From contig NZ_WTPY01000010.1 of the NCBI RefSeq assembly GCF_011378905.1, positions 48,592-112,591 of the forward strand: DNA of 64,000 nucleotides, written 5' to 3'. The DNA is from Paraglaciecola sp. 20A4. Its GTDB lineage: Bacteria > Pseudomonadota > Gammaproteobacteria > Enterobacterales > Alteromonadaceae. The notes under the pieces were generated by a model that ran no database searches, had not been told where the DNA came from, and saw nothing but the letters and a program-made list of their open reading frames with translations. Shown in pieces: positions 16,863-25,498 of the stretch. Each line of letters opens with the position of its first letter. The first letter of the stretch is position 1. A program made the position numbers and the translations under genes.

Positions 16863-17909
16863 TTACCCTGTCAGCGCTAACGTCGTCTGCGCTTGCATAA
16901 AGTCATTTATCTTGACGTGTCCGGGGCTCCAGCCTTGCAGGAAACGATTAAAATCAGCCCAAGCTAACGGGAGCAACGTTCGCCATTCTTGCTCTAATTC
17001 ATCTATCCAAACCGTATTATCAGGCTCGGGAGCCTCGATGGCGTGCTTGCTACCGTTGTCGGCATTAACGTTATCCTCGCCTGTTTTGGTCACATTGCCT
17101 TGCAGTAATACGTTTTTTAGCTGCGCGAAGTAGTAGTCAATATACTCATCGTGTTTTGCCCACAATTGTTGTTCAGCTAAACAACTGCCCAAAAAGTACA
17201 TCACGTCTTTGATACCAGCTCCTCGACCAACGTATTGAAAATCTACTGCCGCCACACGCCCATCATCACTAAAACAAAAATTAGCTAATTTGGCGTCACC
17301 ATGTAAAAGGGTTTTAAAACGCGCACTGCCCAACGCCTTATCTATTTGTTGGGCACTATCTTTCAATAGCCCGGCCGGCATCGCGTTGTATTCAGCTTGG
17401 CGGGTCGTTAAATACCAATAACTTCCCACAGGCCACAGTTCGGGCGTAGTCATTTGTAAAAAACGGCCATGAAAATGCGCTAGCCAGTGCAATACAATCT
17501 TAACTTGCTCGTCGCTTGCCGTATGAAATGTCAGGCAAAAACCACTGGATGTTAGGTCTTCCATCAACAGTGTTTGCTGCTCGGTATGCACAGTGTCTTT
17601 AATTAGCGCGATATAATCAGGCACGTAACAGTCGTCATAACAAAACACAGCATAATACTGATAAAAATCAGCCTCGATTCGATATGAATCGACTTTGCGC
17701 TGATGTCCCACATCACTGTGCCAGCCCCGTGGATGATTAACTTTAGATGGCGGTTTAATATGTTTAACAATGATATTTTTATCACATTTAGGACTGTAAT
17801 AGCGGGCAATTTCACCATAATTACTCCACAATTTTTGCAACGTTTGCACTTTATACAGCTGGGGATCATCGCAGTAGCGCTGAATCTGTTGCAAGACTAG
17901 TGTGTCCAT
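16863..17909 (-). CDS. Aminoglycoside phosphotransferase / ecdysteroid-kinase-like small-molecule kinase
   Basis: The 348-residue cytoplasmic protein has a protein-kinase-like fold. Lys49 (IIVKH) should bind ATP. The catalytic loop LLHGDAKLANFCF gives Asp205 and Asn210, and AVDFQYVGRG gives the metal-binding Asp223. The pattern is that of the APH/choline kinase superfamily, nearest the ecdysteroid-kinase/CHK-like branch. The substrate is unknown; antibiotic resistance should not be assumed. I chose ATG 17909 because AGGAGGAG is directly ahead; an upstream in-frame start at 17963 lies beyond that site. Confidence 0.85.
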   Translation of the reverse strand: MDTLVLQQIQRYCDDPQLYKVQTLQKLWSNYGEIARYYSPKCDKNIIVKHIKPPSKVNHPRGWHSDVGHQRKVDSYRIEADFYQYYAVFCYDDCYVPDYIALIKDTVHTEQQTLLMEDLTSSGFCLTFHTASDEQVKIVLHWLAHFHGRFLQMTTPELWPVGSYWYLTTRQAEYNAMPAGLLKDSAQQIDKALGSARFKTLLHGDAKLANFCFSDDGRVAAVDFQYVGRGAGIKDVMYFLGSCLAEQQLWAKHDEYIDYYFAQLKNVLLQGNVTKTGEDNVNADNGSKHAIEAPEPDNTVWIDELEQEWRTLLPLAWADFNRFLQGWSPGHVKINDFMQAQTTLALTG

Positions 17910-17975
17910 ACTCCTCCTATGCCCTTTTACGATGTTTCTTAGCGTGTTGTTCAAGCATAACAAATGCTATAGAAC

Positions 17976-17999
17976 TGAAAAAGGGGCGAATAACGCCCC
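17976..17999 (-). terminator. Rho-independent terminator of the endonuclease gene
   Basis: On the minus strand, GGGGCG, a five-base loop and CGCCCC are followed by TTTTT. It sits 44 bases after the stop codon of the endonuclease I gene and is a textbook intrinsic terminator. Confidence 0.9.
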
Positions 18000-18042
18000 T
18001 GATAATTGACTAATAAGATAATTTACTGGGTAAAACGAATTC

Positions 18043-19671
18043 TTACTGACCCCATATTTCGCTGACGAATTGAGAATAATCAATAAAGGGATTACGGTTA
18101 CCTTGATGGGAATAAGCAGCCTCATTACGGTCCAGCTCTTTTTGGCTTACGGGGTCTTGCTGATGCCAGCTTTTCAATAAATTCAGCGACCAACTTTCAA
18201 AGACACGATCGCTGCTGCCATCTAAGACTGCATTAGACGAGGTGCTATTACTTTGCCAGTTACCAATCACATTCTGATAACGAGTAGCCATATAAAAATA
18301 AGCCCGCGCAATATCCCCTTTAAATTCATCGATAGGTTCAAATACAGTGCCAGTAAATCCACTCCCTGCACCGGCAGAGCCTAAGCGAGAACCGTTACTG
18401 GAAGTAAACGTTGCACTGCCCACCTCACCAAAGGGATAACTACCGCGCTTAGAGTTTACATAGCCGTCCGTAGCAAAAATATGGTGCACATCAGAATTCA
18501 TTGGCTCAACGGCTCCACCAAACCAGCTTCTAGGGAACGAATGCTCACGGTTGTAACAGTTACCCTCGCCTGAGTAATTACCACACTGGTCACTTACCGC
18601 AGTATAAGTATAGCTTTCACTGCCACTAGGGTTCTCTGAGTAAATATCTAAAATTGAGCCATCATTTTCATAATATTGGTCTCGCCCATGCGCATTATAA
18701 AAGGTCCATAGCGCACCGTAACCTTGGCTGGTATGCCCCTTAATAATATTATACAAAGATGATTTAAGACTATAACCTGTTAATCCTTGCGCACTGGCGT
18801 AATAAGCGCTTAAGCCGCCACTTCCCCCACCATTACCACCACCGCCAGAGGTTGTACCCAAGGTAAAACTTGAAGACTCACTGCTAGCAAAATCACTACC
18901 GCTGGCCAATGTCACACCGTTAAAAACAAGGCTGTATTGACCCATGCCTACGTTACAACATATACCATCTCCATAGCTATCATCGATGGTAAATACATAA
19001 CTTGCGTCATCCAAACACAGTACTTCACTATAGCCAGTATTGTTAGCGTAGCCGCTACCCGAAGCTACCACCACAGATTGACTATTGGTGATTTGCCAGC
19101 TCGTTTCACTGGCATAATTGTCGGTGACTAACTCAAAGCTTCCGCTATTACTATTGCAGGCACTAGGCGCAGAGCCGCCATCACTATTGGGTTCGAAATC
19201 GTCCACATATACGATTTCTGAACCATCGAAACTTGACCCATCATAAAACCGCAAACCCACTTCAATACTGCCACTAGCACTAGGCGTATAACTGTAGCTC
19301 AATTGTTGCCATTGATTGACCAAATTCGCGGTCGAATAACCACGGTAACCATTCACATATAAACGGGCTTTAACACCGCCTTCAGTGTGGCGAACCCAAA
19401 CACTGGCCGAATAAGGTTGTCCGGCAACAACATTCACGCTTTGCCTAAAATCGGTAGAACCCTGAGAGCCTGTATTTACGCTGATCGCCGCCGAACTATT
19501 ACCACTTTTAACCTGACTGGCAGATTGAGTAAGACTGATCCCCGAGTCTATGGTTGTCCAACTTTCGGGCACACCAGCAGTCCAATTTTCGAAGCTTCCA
19601 TTTTCGACGTTTGCATACGCAGTGTGACTAGCAAACAGCGTGGTACATACTATTAAGGCTACTTTTCTCAT
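18043..19671 (-). CDS. Secreted endonuclease I family nuclease with accessory domains
   Basis: The 542-residue protein has a signal peptide (residues 1-20, ending AYA). A carbohydrate-binding-like beta-sandwich (about 21-160; NGSFENWTAG to YVDDFEPN) comes next, then a second beta domain (about 168-275; DSYGDGICCNVG), a Gly/Ser-rich linker (about 276-290) and a C-terminal endonuclease I domain. The His-Me finger is visible as CYNREHSFPRSW and MNSDVHHIFATDGYVNSKRG. It probably degrades extracellular DNA for nutrient use or biofilm remodelling. The two N-terminal domains make it about twice the length of E. coli EndA. A strong terminator follows. Confidence 0.9.
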   Translation of the reverse strand: MRKVALIVCTTLFASHTAYANVENGSFENWTAGVPESWTTIDSGISLTQSASQVKSGNSSAAISVNTGSQGSTDFRQSVNVVAGQPYSASVWVRHTEGGVKARLYVNGYRGYSTANLVNQWQQLSYSYTPSASGSIEVGLRFYDGSSFDGSEIVYVDDFEPNSDGGSAPSACNSNSGSFELVTDNYASETSWQITNSQSVVVASGSGYANNTGYSEVLCLDDASYVFTIDDSYGDGICCNVGMGQYSLVFNGVTLASGSDFASSESSSFTLGTTSGGGGNGGGSGGLSAYYASAQGLTGYSLKSSLYNIIKGHTSQGYGALWTFYNAHGRDQYYENDGSILDIYSENPSGSESYTYTAVSDQCGNYSGEGNCYNREHSFPRSWFGGAVEPMNSDVHHIFATDGYVNSKRGSYPFGEVGSATFTSSNGSRLGSAGAGSGFTGTVFEPIDEFKGDIARAYFYMATRYQNVIGNWQSNSTSSNAVLDGSSDRVFESWSLNLLKSWHQQDPVSQKELDRNEAAYSHQGNRNPFIDYSQFVSEIWGQ

Positions 19672-20149
19672 ATTGCTCTCGTCTTAGGTTTATCGTCTTA
19701 TTACGGTGAATTTGGCCATCAAAGTCTGCCCGAGATTGATGATATTTCAGTGACAAACAGAATGTTCAGGTAATTTTTTTACCATAGAATAGACCATATG
19801 GTCAATTTTTGCTCCATTAGAGCGACGGGAGATTCAGAATAATTTGGGCAATACATTGAGATTTGAAGGGAGATAAAAGGCATTGCAGGCGAATGCCCAG
19901 GAGCACTGGCAATGATGGCGTATACTTATCACAGTCGTCCTAGCCACCTCTGTGATCAGTATCCGCCGCCAATGGCGTTTTCCGTTGTACCTACTAACCA
20001 TATGTAATATCCCCCAGCAAAAAGTTATTTCCCTACACAAATACCAAGGTTGATTTCGCTATATTCGTTGCAAACTGGCACAATAACCGGCTTGGCTACA
20101 AGACTTGCCAAGCAAGCTTAGACACATTTTCCCACAGGACCAGAGCATC
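19672..20149. other. Intergenic region between the endonuclease and DUF2797 genes
   Basis: No convincing gene is seen. A 12-base palindrome GACCATATGGTC lies at 19792-19803, within an AT-rich stretch about 120 bases upstream of the endonuclease start, and could be an operator. Confidence 0.55.
19792..19803. promoter_or_regulatory. 12-base palindrome upstream of the endonuclease gene
   Basis: GACCATATGGTC is a perfect palindrome in the divergent promoter region. No known consensus was recognised. It may bind a dimeric repressor; a 12-base palindrome can also occur by chance. Confidence 0.25.
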
Positions 20150-20992
20150 ATGACCATTTATCAAGGCAACATTCGTAAAATGCAGGTTTCCACTGACGCG
20201 CAGCATCTTGCACAATATCAGCTTCCCATTGGCGAACAACATATCGATATGAATGCACTGCTTGGCAAAGAGATTAAAGTTAGCTTCGACAATTTGATTA
20301 ATTGTATTCATTGCCAAACAAAAACCAAGAAGAGCTTCAACCAAGGTTACTGCTACCGGTGTCTAACCAAACTGGCTCAGTGTGATAGCTGTATCATCAA
20401 ACCTGAGCTTTGCCACTATGACGCTGGTACCTGTCGAGAGCCCCGCTGGGGAGAGGCCAATTGTCTTTCCGATCATTATGTTTATTTAGCCAACACAGGC
20501 ACCATCAAGGTGGGTATCACTCGTCATGTCAGCGAGCAAGTATCCAGTCGCTGGATTGATCAAGGCGCCACTCAAGCCATGGCGATTATGCGCGTGCAGA
20601 ATCGCTTAACCAGCGGCTTGGTTGAAACCGCCATGAAGGAATTTATTGCCGACAAAACCAATTGGCGCACCATGCTTAAGAGTCAGCCTGACACCTCAGA
20701 TTTACAGCAATTAAAAGAAGATCTGATTACCCAAATTGAAGATCAATTAGACGAGATAACCGATGAATATGGCTTTCAGGCCATTGACATACTTGACCTG
20801 CCAGCAGTGAACATACATTACCCAGTTGAGCAATATCCTGAAAAAGTGAAATCGATTAATTTAGATAAAGAGCTAACATTCAGTGGCGTATTACAAGGGT
20901 TGAAAGGCCAATACTGGATGCTTGATGGGGATCGCGTCATTAATATGCGCAAATATTCTGGTTACCACTTACGTGTTGAAACAGCTGAATAA
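20150..20992 (+). CDS. DUF2797 domain protein
   Basis: The 280-residue cytoplasmic protein matches the uncharacterised DUF2797 family (PF10977). Conserved features are the Cys pairs CIHC and CYRC followed by a further Cys cluster (residues 48-98), which look like a zinc-binding region, then GTIKVGITRHVSEQVSSRWIDQGA, the hallmark segment of the family. The C-terminal third is helical and acidic. ATG 20150 has AGGA about 12 bases ahead and gives the expected N-terminus; an upstream TTG at 20105 would add 15 residues. A strong terminator follows. Confidence 0.88.
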   Translation: MTIYQGNIRKMQVSTDAQHLAQYQLPIGEQHIDMNALLGKEIKVSFDNLINCIHCQTKTKKSFNQGYCYRCLTKLAQCDSCIIKPELCHYDAGTCREPRWGEANCLSDHYVYLANTGTIKVGITRHVSEQVSSRWIDQGATQAMAIMRVQNRLTSGLVETAMKEFIADKTNWRTMLKSQPDTSDLQQLKEDLITQIEDQLDEITDEYGFQAIDILDLPAVNIHYPVEQYPEKVKSINLDKELTFSGVLQGLKGQYWMLDGDRVINMRKYSGYHLRVETAE

Positions 20993-21031
20993 GCTAACCG
21001 CCACGCAAATACCTTGTGTAAAAGATAAAAA

Positions 21032-21060
21032 ATCGGGGTACAGCATATGCTGCCCCCGAT
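21032..21060. terminator. Bidirectional terminator between DUF2797 and TonB receptor genes
   Basis: Arms ATCGGGG and CCCCGAT enclose an inner palindrome CAGCATATGCTG. A TTTTT run follows on the plus side (about 21065) and an A-run precedes it, so it can stop both convergent genes. Confidence 0.85.
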
Positions 21061-21140
21061 AATGTTTTTATATTACTCTGTTATGTCAGCATACTTGCGT
21101 GACCAACTAGCGGCCTAACAAGACCGCCAAAGACCTGCCT

Positions 21141-23669
21141 TTAGAATGTTACCGCAACCTTACCGTAAACAAATCGGCCCGAGAAACCAAACGGCGAGAA
21201 CCCAGAGTATGGGAACAAGCGTGAGAATGTACCCACTTCGTCGACCAATTCACGGGTAGTGTCTGGGTAAACGTCAAACAAGTTGTTGGCGCCTAAGGTT
21301 AGGGTCAGATTTTCTGTTACATCATAACCTACGTCTAAGTCCGTCACCCATTTTCTTGGCAACACTTCGTTAGTCGCGGGGTTGCTTGATGGCTCTTGAG
21401 TTTCACCGTATTGCGTGGTGCGCAAGGTGGCGTGCCACTCGTCCATGCTCCATACCGCGCTTAAGTTAAGCTTGGTTTTAGGTGAACCCACTTCAAAACG
21501 ACGCAGCTCTACATCATCAAACAAATTACCTTGGTCAAAACCCGCCCCAGCGAGTACTGCAGGTGGGTCAATAACGTCAGTTACTTCGTTTTTGTTGTAG
21601 TTAAAGCCAGCATTAAAGGCAATGTCACCCCAGTTTTGAATGTCTGTGTTGTACGAAGCCACAACATCCACACCAGAGGTTTCACTGTCAATCGCATTTA
21701 AGAAGAAGCGCGCGCGGTTAGCGCCGGTGCCAGCAAGTAATCCTTCAATGCCTTCACCCGATAGGTTGTTAGACAACACAATACGGTCATCAATTTTAAT
21801 ATTGTAATAATCCACTGACAAACTGAAGTTTGAATCAGGTGACCAAGTAATACCCGCACCATAGTTAACCGCTTCTTCTGCATCTAGACCCGGAGAGCCA
21901 AGTGCTTGAGCAACATTACTACTAGGCGCAAACGTACCGGTTTCAGTGGGTTCGCCATCCACGAACACGGTTGCGATCGACGTAAAGTACTGTTGCTGTA
22001 AAGACGGCGCTCTAAAGCCGGTAGACACCGACGCACGAAGAGCAATATCTTCGGACACTGTATAACGAGTAGCAAATTTACCATTAACCGTTGAGCCAAA
22101 ATCAGAATAGTCTTCGTAACGTGCGGCCACTGTTACATTCCAGTTTTCGGTAATATAGGCCTCTAAATCCACATACAAACTGATGTTGTGACGGCTATTG
22201 CTGCCCGCCGATTCAGGGGTAAAGCCAGGGAATACTTGCGAGCCAGCAGACCCACCAAACTCACCTTGAATATAAGATGCTTCTTCACCCGCTTGTATCT
22301 CGTAACCTTCACGGCGATATTCAGCACCCACTGCCACGTTCAACCCACTGTCTAAGCCTGCAACATCGACTTCACGGCTAAGATCAACGTTTAAGGTAAG
22401 TTGGTCATAAATTAGCGTACCGGCATCAAATACCGTTTGGCTTGTAGGCCCAAGAGACGTATTTAAGCTGTCTTTGACGCCAAATTGAAATTCATCTTCA
22501 CCGTAAACTGCAGAAGCGTCGTAGTTCCAATCGCTCATAACACCTTTTACACCAGTGGCAAATGAGTAATCGTTTATATCAGAGGTAATAATCGGTAAGA
22601 AGCCATCGGGATAAATCGCTTCAATATTGCGGCTGTCGCTGGCACGACGATAGAAACCACCGCCTTCACCTTCACGAGTACTGTACGAGCCAAATGAGTA
22701 CAGTTCAGCATTTGGGTTTAACTCAAGACCCGCATTAAAGAACACGGCTACATCTTGTACGTCACCATTGCCAAAGTTGTGGTTGTAACGATCCCAAGTT
22801 AGCTCGCGGGGGTCAAGCTCACCGTCGATACGGTCGTAGTTTTCACGATTATCATAGTCAGAACGATTGCTCGCGCTTCGATCACGAAATTCAGCAGAGA
22901 TATTCAAAAAACCATCTTCGCCAAGCTCAAAGCCCATATTGGCGCGCATGGTCGCTGTTTGACCGTCGGTTAATTCGCGATCGCCACCTTCAGTGAACGC
23001 CAAATTGCCGTTTTCATCAATGCCTACATCTTTTAAGTCAGGAACACCGTCCATCGTTGTTACGTTAGCACCGTATGTTACAGAGGCTGAACCACCGCTA
23101 CTGGCACTTTTGAGTACAATGTTAATGACGCCCGCAATCGCATCAGAACCGTACTGAGCAGCAGCGCCGTCGCGTAATACTTCAATACGCTCAATTGCAT
23201 TGGCCGGTATGGCATTTAAATCGACTGCTGATGAACCACGACCTGTTGAGCCATTAAGGTTAAGCAATGCATTAGAATGACGACGTTTACCGTTGACCAG
23301 TACCAAGGTATGGTCCGGCGCTAAACCACGCAGCTGAGCTGGGCGTACATGATCAGTACCGTCGGTCAATGAAGGCTGAGGAAAGTTGAAACTAGGCAGC
23401 AAACTGCCCAAAATCATATTGGTTTCAGTTTGCCCAGTCGTGCTTAACGATTCTGCGCCAATGATATCAATAGGCACAGGGCTGTCTTCAACGGTGCGTC
23501 CTAAACGCCGAGAGCCGATAACGCTGATCTTTTCTAGTTCATCTGCAGCTTCCACTGTTTGTTCTTGGGCGTAAACATTTGCGCCGCTTAAAATTGCCGA
23601 TGAAGCACTCATCATAAGCGCGACTTTTAACCACTGCTCTTTGGCTTTAAAGATATGTGTTTTCTTCAT
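21141..23669 (-). CDS. TonB-dependent outer membrane receptor
   Basis: The 842-residue outer-membrane transporter is powered by TonB-ExbB-ExbD. It has a signal peptide (to about residue 34, ending YAQ), a plug domain (about 45-190; EKISVIGSR, the TonB-box region, then GTDHVRPAQLRGL, VLVNGKRRH and IERIEVLRDGAAAQYGSDAIAGVINI) and a 22-strand barrel ending in the typical aromatic residue (VYGKVAVTF). The plug resembles Alteromonadales receptors for sugars, peptides or other organics more than known siderophore receptors. There is no adjacent transporter or regulator to suggest the ligand. Confidence 0.93.
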   Translation of the reverse strand: MKKTHIFKAKEQWLKVALMMSASSAILSGANVYAQEQTVEAADELEKISVIGSRRLGRTVEDSPVPIDIIGAESLSTTGQTETNMILGSLLPSFNFPQPSLTDGTDHVRPAQLRGLAPDHTLVLVNGKRRHSNALLNLNGSTGRGSSAVDLNAIPANAIERIEVLRDGAAAQYGSDAIAGVINIVLKSASSGGSASVTYGANVTTMDGVPDLKDVGIDENGNLAFTEGGDRELTDGQTATMRANMGFELGEDGFLNISAEFRDRSASNRSDYDNRENYDRIDGELDPRELTWDRYNHNFGNGDVQDVAVFFNAGLELNPNAELYSFGSYSTREGEGGGFYRRASDSRNIEAIYPDGFLPIITSDINDYSFATGVKGVMSDWNYDASAVYGEDEFQFGVKDSLNTSLGPTSQTVFDAGTLIYDQLTLNVDLSREVDVAGLDSGLNVAVGAEYRREGYEIQAGEEASYIQGEFGGSAGSQVFPGFTPESAGSNSRHNISLYVDLEAYITENWNVTVAARYEDYSDFGSTVNGKFATRYTVSEDIALRASVSTGFRAPSLQQQYFTSIATVFVDGEPTETGTFAPSSNVAQALGSPGLDAEEAVNYGAGITWSPDSNFSLSVDYYNIKIDDRIVLSNNLSGEGIEGLLAGTGANRARFFLNAIDSETSGVDVVASYNTDIQNWGDIAFNAGFNYNKNEVTDVIDPPAVLAGAGFDQGNLFDDVELRRFEVGSPKTKLNLSAVWSMDEWHATLRTTQYGETQEPSSNPATNEVLPRKWVTDLDVGYDVTENLTLTLGANNLFDVYPDTTRELVDEVGTFSRLFPYSGFSPFGFSGRFVYGKVAVTF

Positions 23670-24187
23670 GAGTTGTATGTCCCAGTATCAATATGAAATG
23701 CTCAACACTGCGTCGTCTTCTGCTACTGCTTTCTGTCCGGCCAGAAGAACGATTTATTATTATTATAACAGTCGTTGAATATGTGGTTGCCCAGTTAATC
23801 TGAGCTGCAAACACTATTAACACGAAAAGCCTCCATCGGCGCGATTACACATATTTAGTTACAAATTTTGCCCTTAAAAGCTTAAAAACAAACCAGTTAA
23901 ATCAATAGGTTAACCCCTTCGAAAACTAAACAGTTATCGGTTAAAGAAGGCTAATGTCGCTTAAAACACCCCAACGTCTTCGATCAGCAGACGAAATATT
24001 TGGCTAAACCGTTATCACGCGCCAAAGCAAGCAAGCGACTAACGTTATACTTGCCACAAGCATGAGTAACAACATGCTTTGCTGATCCTGACAATGAATT
24101 TTCTTCGCTGTCTACTTTGCGCCCCATCGATGCAGTACACTTGGTATTAGCAGTATATTAATTGTAAAAACAGTAAGGACTTGGCGT
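23670..24187. other. Intergenic region between the TonB receptor and sbcD
   Basis: No gene is supported in this 518-base divergent promoter region. An AAGGA ribosome binding site for sbcD lies at 24175-24179. I see no other strong repeat or binding motif. Confidence 0.6.
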
Positions 24188-25498
24188 ATCAAAATTCTAC
24201 ACACCTCTGATTGGCATCTCGGGCAAAACTTCTTTACTAAAAGCCGTAAAAACGAACACCAAGCCTTCTTAAATTGGTTGCTTGCGCAAATTCAGGCACA
24301 TGAAATTGATGCGGTAATCGTTGCCGGTGATATTTTTGATACCGGTACGCCGCCCAGCTACGCCCGGCAAATGTATAATCAATTTGTAGTAGAGCTAAGC
24401 AAACTGACCTGCACATTAGTGGTGTTAGGGGGTAACCATGATTCAGTGTCTACCTTGAACGAATCCAAGCAATTACTCGCATGTTTGCACACCTATGTCA
24501 TCGCTAATACCTGCGACGATATAGAGCAGCAAGTTATCGAACTAACCGACGCCAATGATGAGGTGGGCGCCATTTTATGTGCCATTCCCTTTATTCGCCC
24601 TCGCGATGTATTGCAAAGTCGCTCAGGTGAAACCAGTGAAGACAAAAAGCTCGCCTTAAGCGAAGCGATAAAAGCCCACTATGCCAACATCTATCAACAT
24701 GCAGTCACCCGTCGAAATCACATAACCGCTGGTACGGGAAGACACATACCCATTGTCGCGACCGGTCACTTAACTGCCTTGGGCGTCAGCCAGTCTGAAT
24801 CTGTCCGTGAGATTTATATCGGCACCCTAGATGGCTTCGCTGCTGAGGGTTTCCCCCCTGCGGATTACATCGCGCTGGGGCATATTCATCGCCCGCAGAT
24901 AGTCGCCAAGTCAGAGCATATTCGCTACAGCGGCTCGCCCATTCCTTTGAGTTTTGATGAGCTAAAATCACAAAAGCAAGTCGTGCTAGTGGAATTTGAC
25001 CACACTGGCCAGCGAACAATTACGCCATTAGCGATCCCACTGTTTCAGCCAATGGCTATGCTCAAAGGGGATATTGACAGCATTACCCAACAATTAGCGG
25101 CTTATCCCATGCGTAGCAGTGAAGATGAAGGAGTTGACGAAAGCGCAGAGCAAACCGACAACAGCCAAACCTTTGCGCAAAGCAACGAACTAGCCACATG
25201 GTTGTGTATCCATGTTGAAGTGCAAGATTACTTAAGCGACTTGCAGCAAAAAATTCAAAGCTTAATTGAAGGGCGAAACGTTGAAGTACTGCAATTGCGC
25301 CGCGCCAGACATAAAACCGCGCAAAGTTTACAGCAAATAAAAAACGAGACCCTTGCTGAGCTCACCCCGTTCGATGTGTTTGAAAAACGTCTCGCCCTTG
25401 AAGCATTCGAGGGGGATCAAGAGCAACAACGCTTAGTCCAAATACGTGAAACGTTTGCCAATATAGTAGAAGAAGTGCGCCAAGAGGAGGCTAAATAA
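24188..25498 (+). CDS. sbcD: Nuclease SbcD (Mre11-type), apparent AUC start codon
   Basis: SbcD is the metallophosphoesterase subunit of the SbcCD exonuclease/hairpin endonuclease, which opens DNA hairpins and trims ends. The frame reads KILHTSDWHLGQNF directly after ATC 24188-24190, with AAGGA about 8 bases ahead. No ATG, GTG or TTG is in frame at the expected place. The first ATG-like start, 30 codons later, would remove the essential metal motif DWH. From ATC the protein has 436 residues with metal ligands Asp8, His10, VAGDIFD, GGNHDS, ATGH and LGHIH. The stop overlaps the sbcC start as TAATG. Confidence 0.92.
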   Translation: MKILHTSDWHLGQNFFTKSRKNEHQAFLNWLLAQIQAHEIDAVIVAGDIFDTGTPPSYARQMYNQFVVELSKLTCTLVVLGGNHDSVSTLNESKQLLACLHTYVIANTCDDIEQQVIELTDANDEVGAILCAIPFIRPRDVLQSRSGETSEDKKLALSEAIKAHYANIYQHAVTRRNHITAGTGRHIPIVATGHLTALGVSQSESVREIYIGTLDGFAAEGFPPADYIALGHIHRPQIVAKSEHIRYSGSPIPLSFDELKSQKQVVLVEFDHTGQRTITPLAIPLFQPMAMLKGDIDSITQQLAAYPMRSSEDEGVDESAEQTDNSQTFAQSNELATWLCIHVEVQDYLSDLQQKIQSLIEGRNVEVLQLRRARHKTAQSLQQIKNETLAELTPFDVFEKRLALEAFEGDQEQQRLVQIRETFANIVEEVRQEEAK

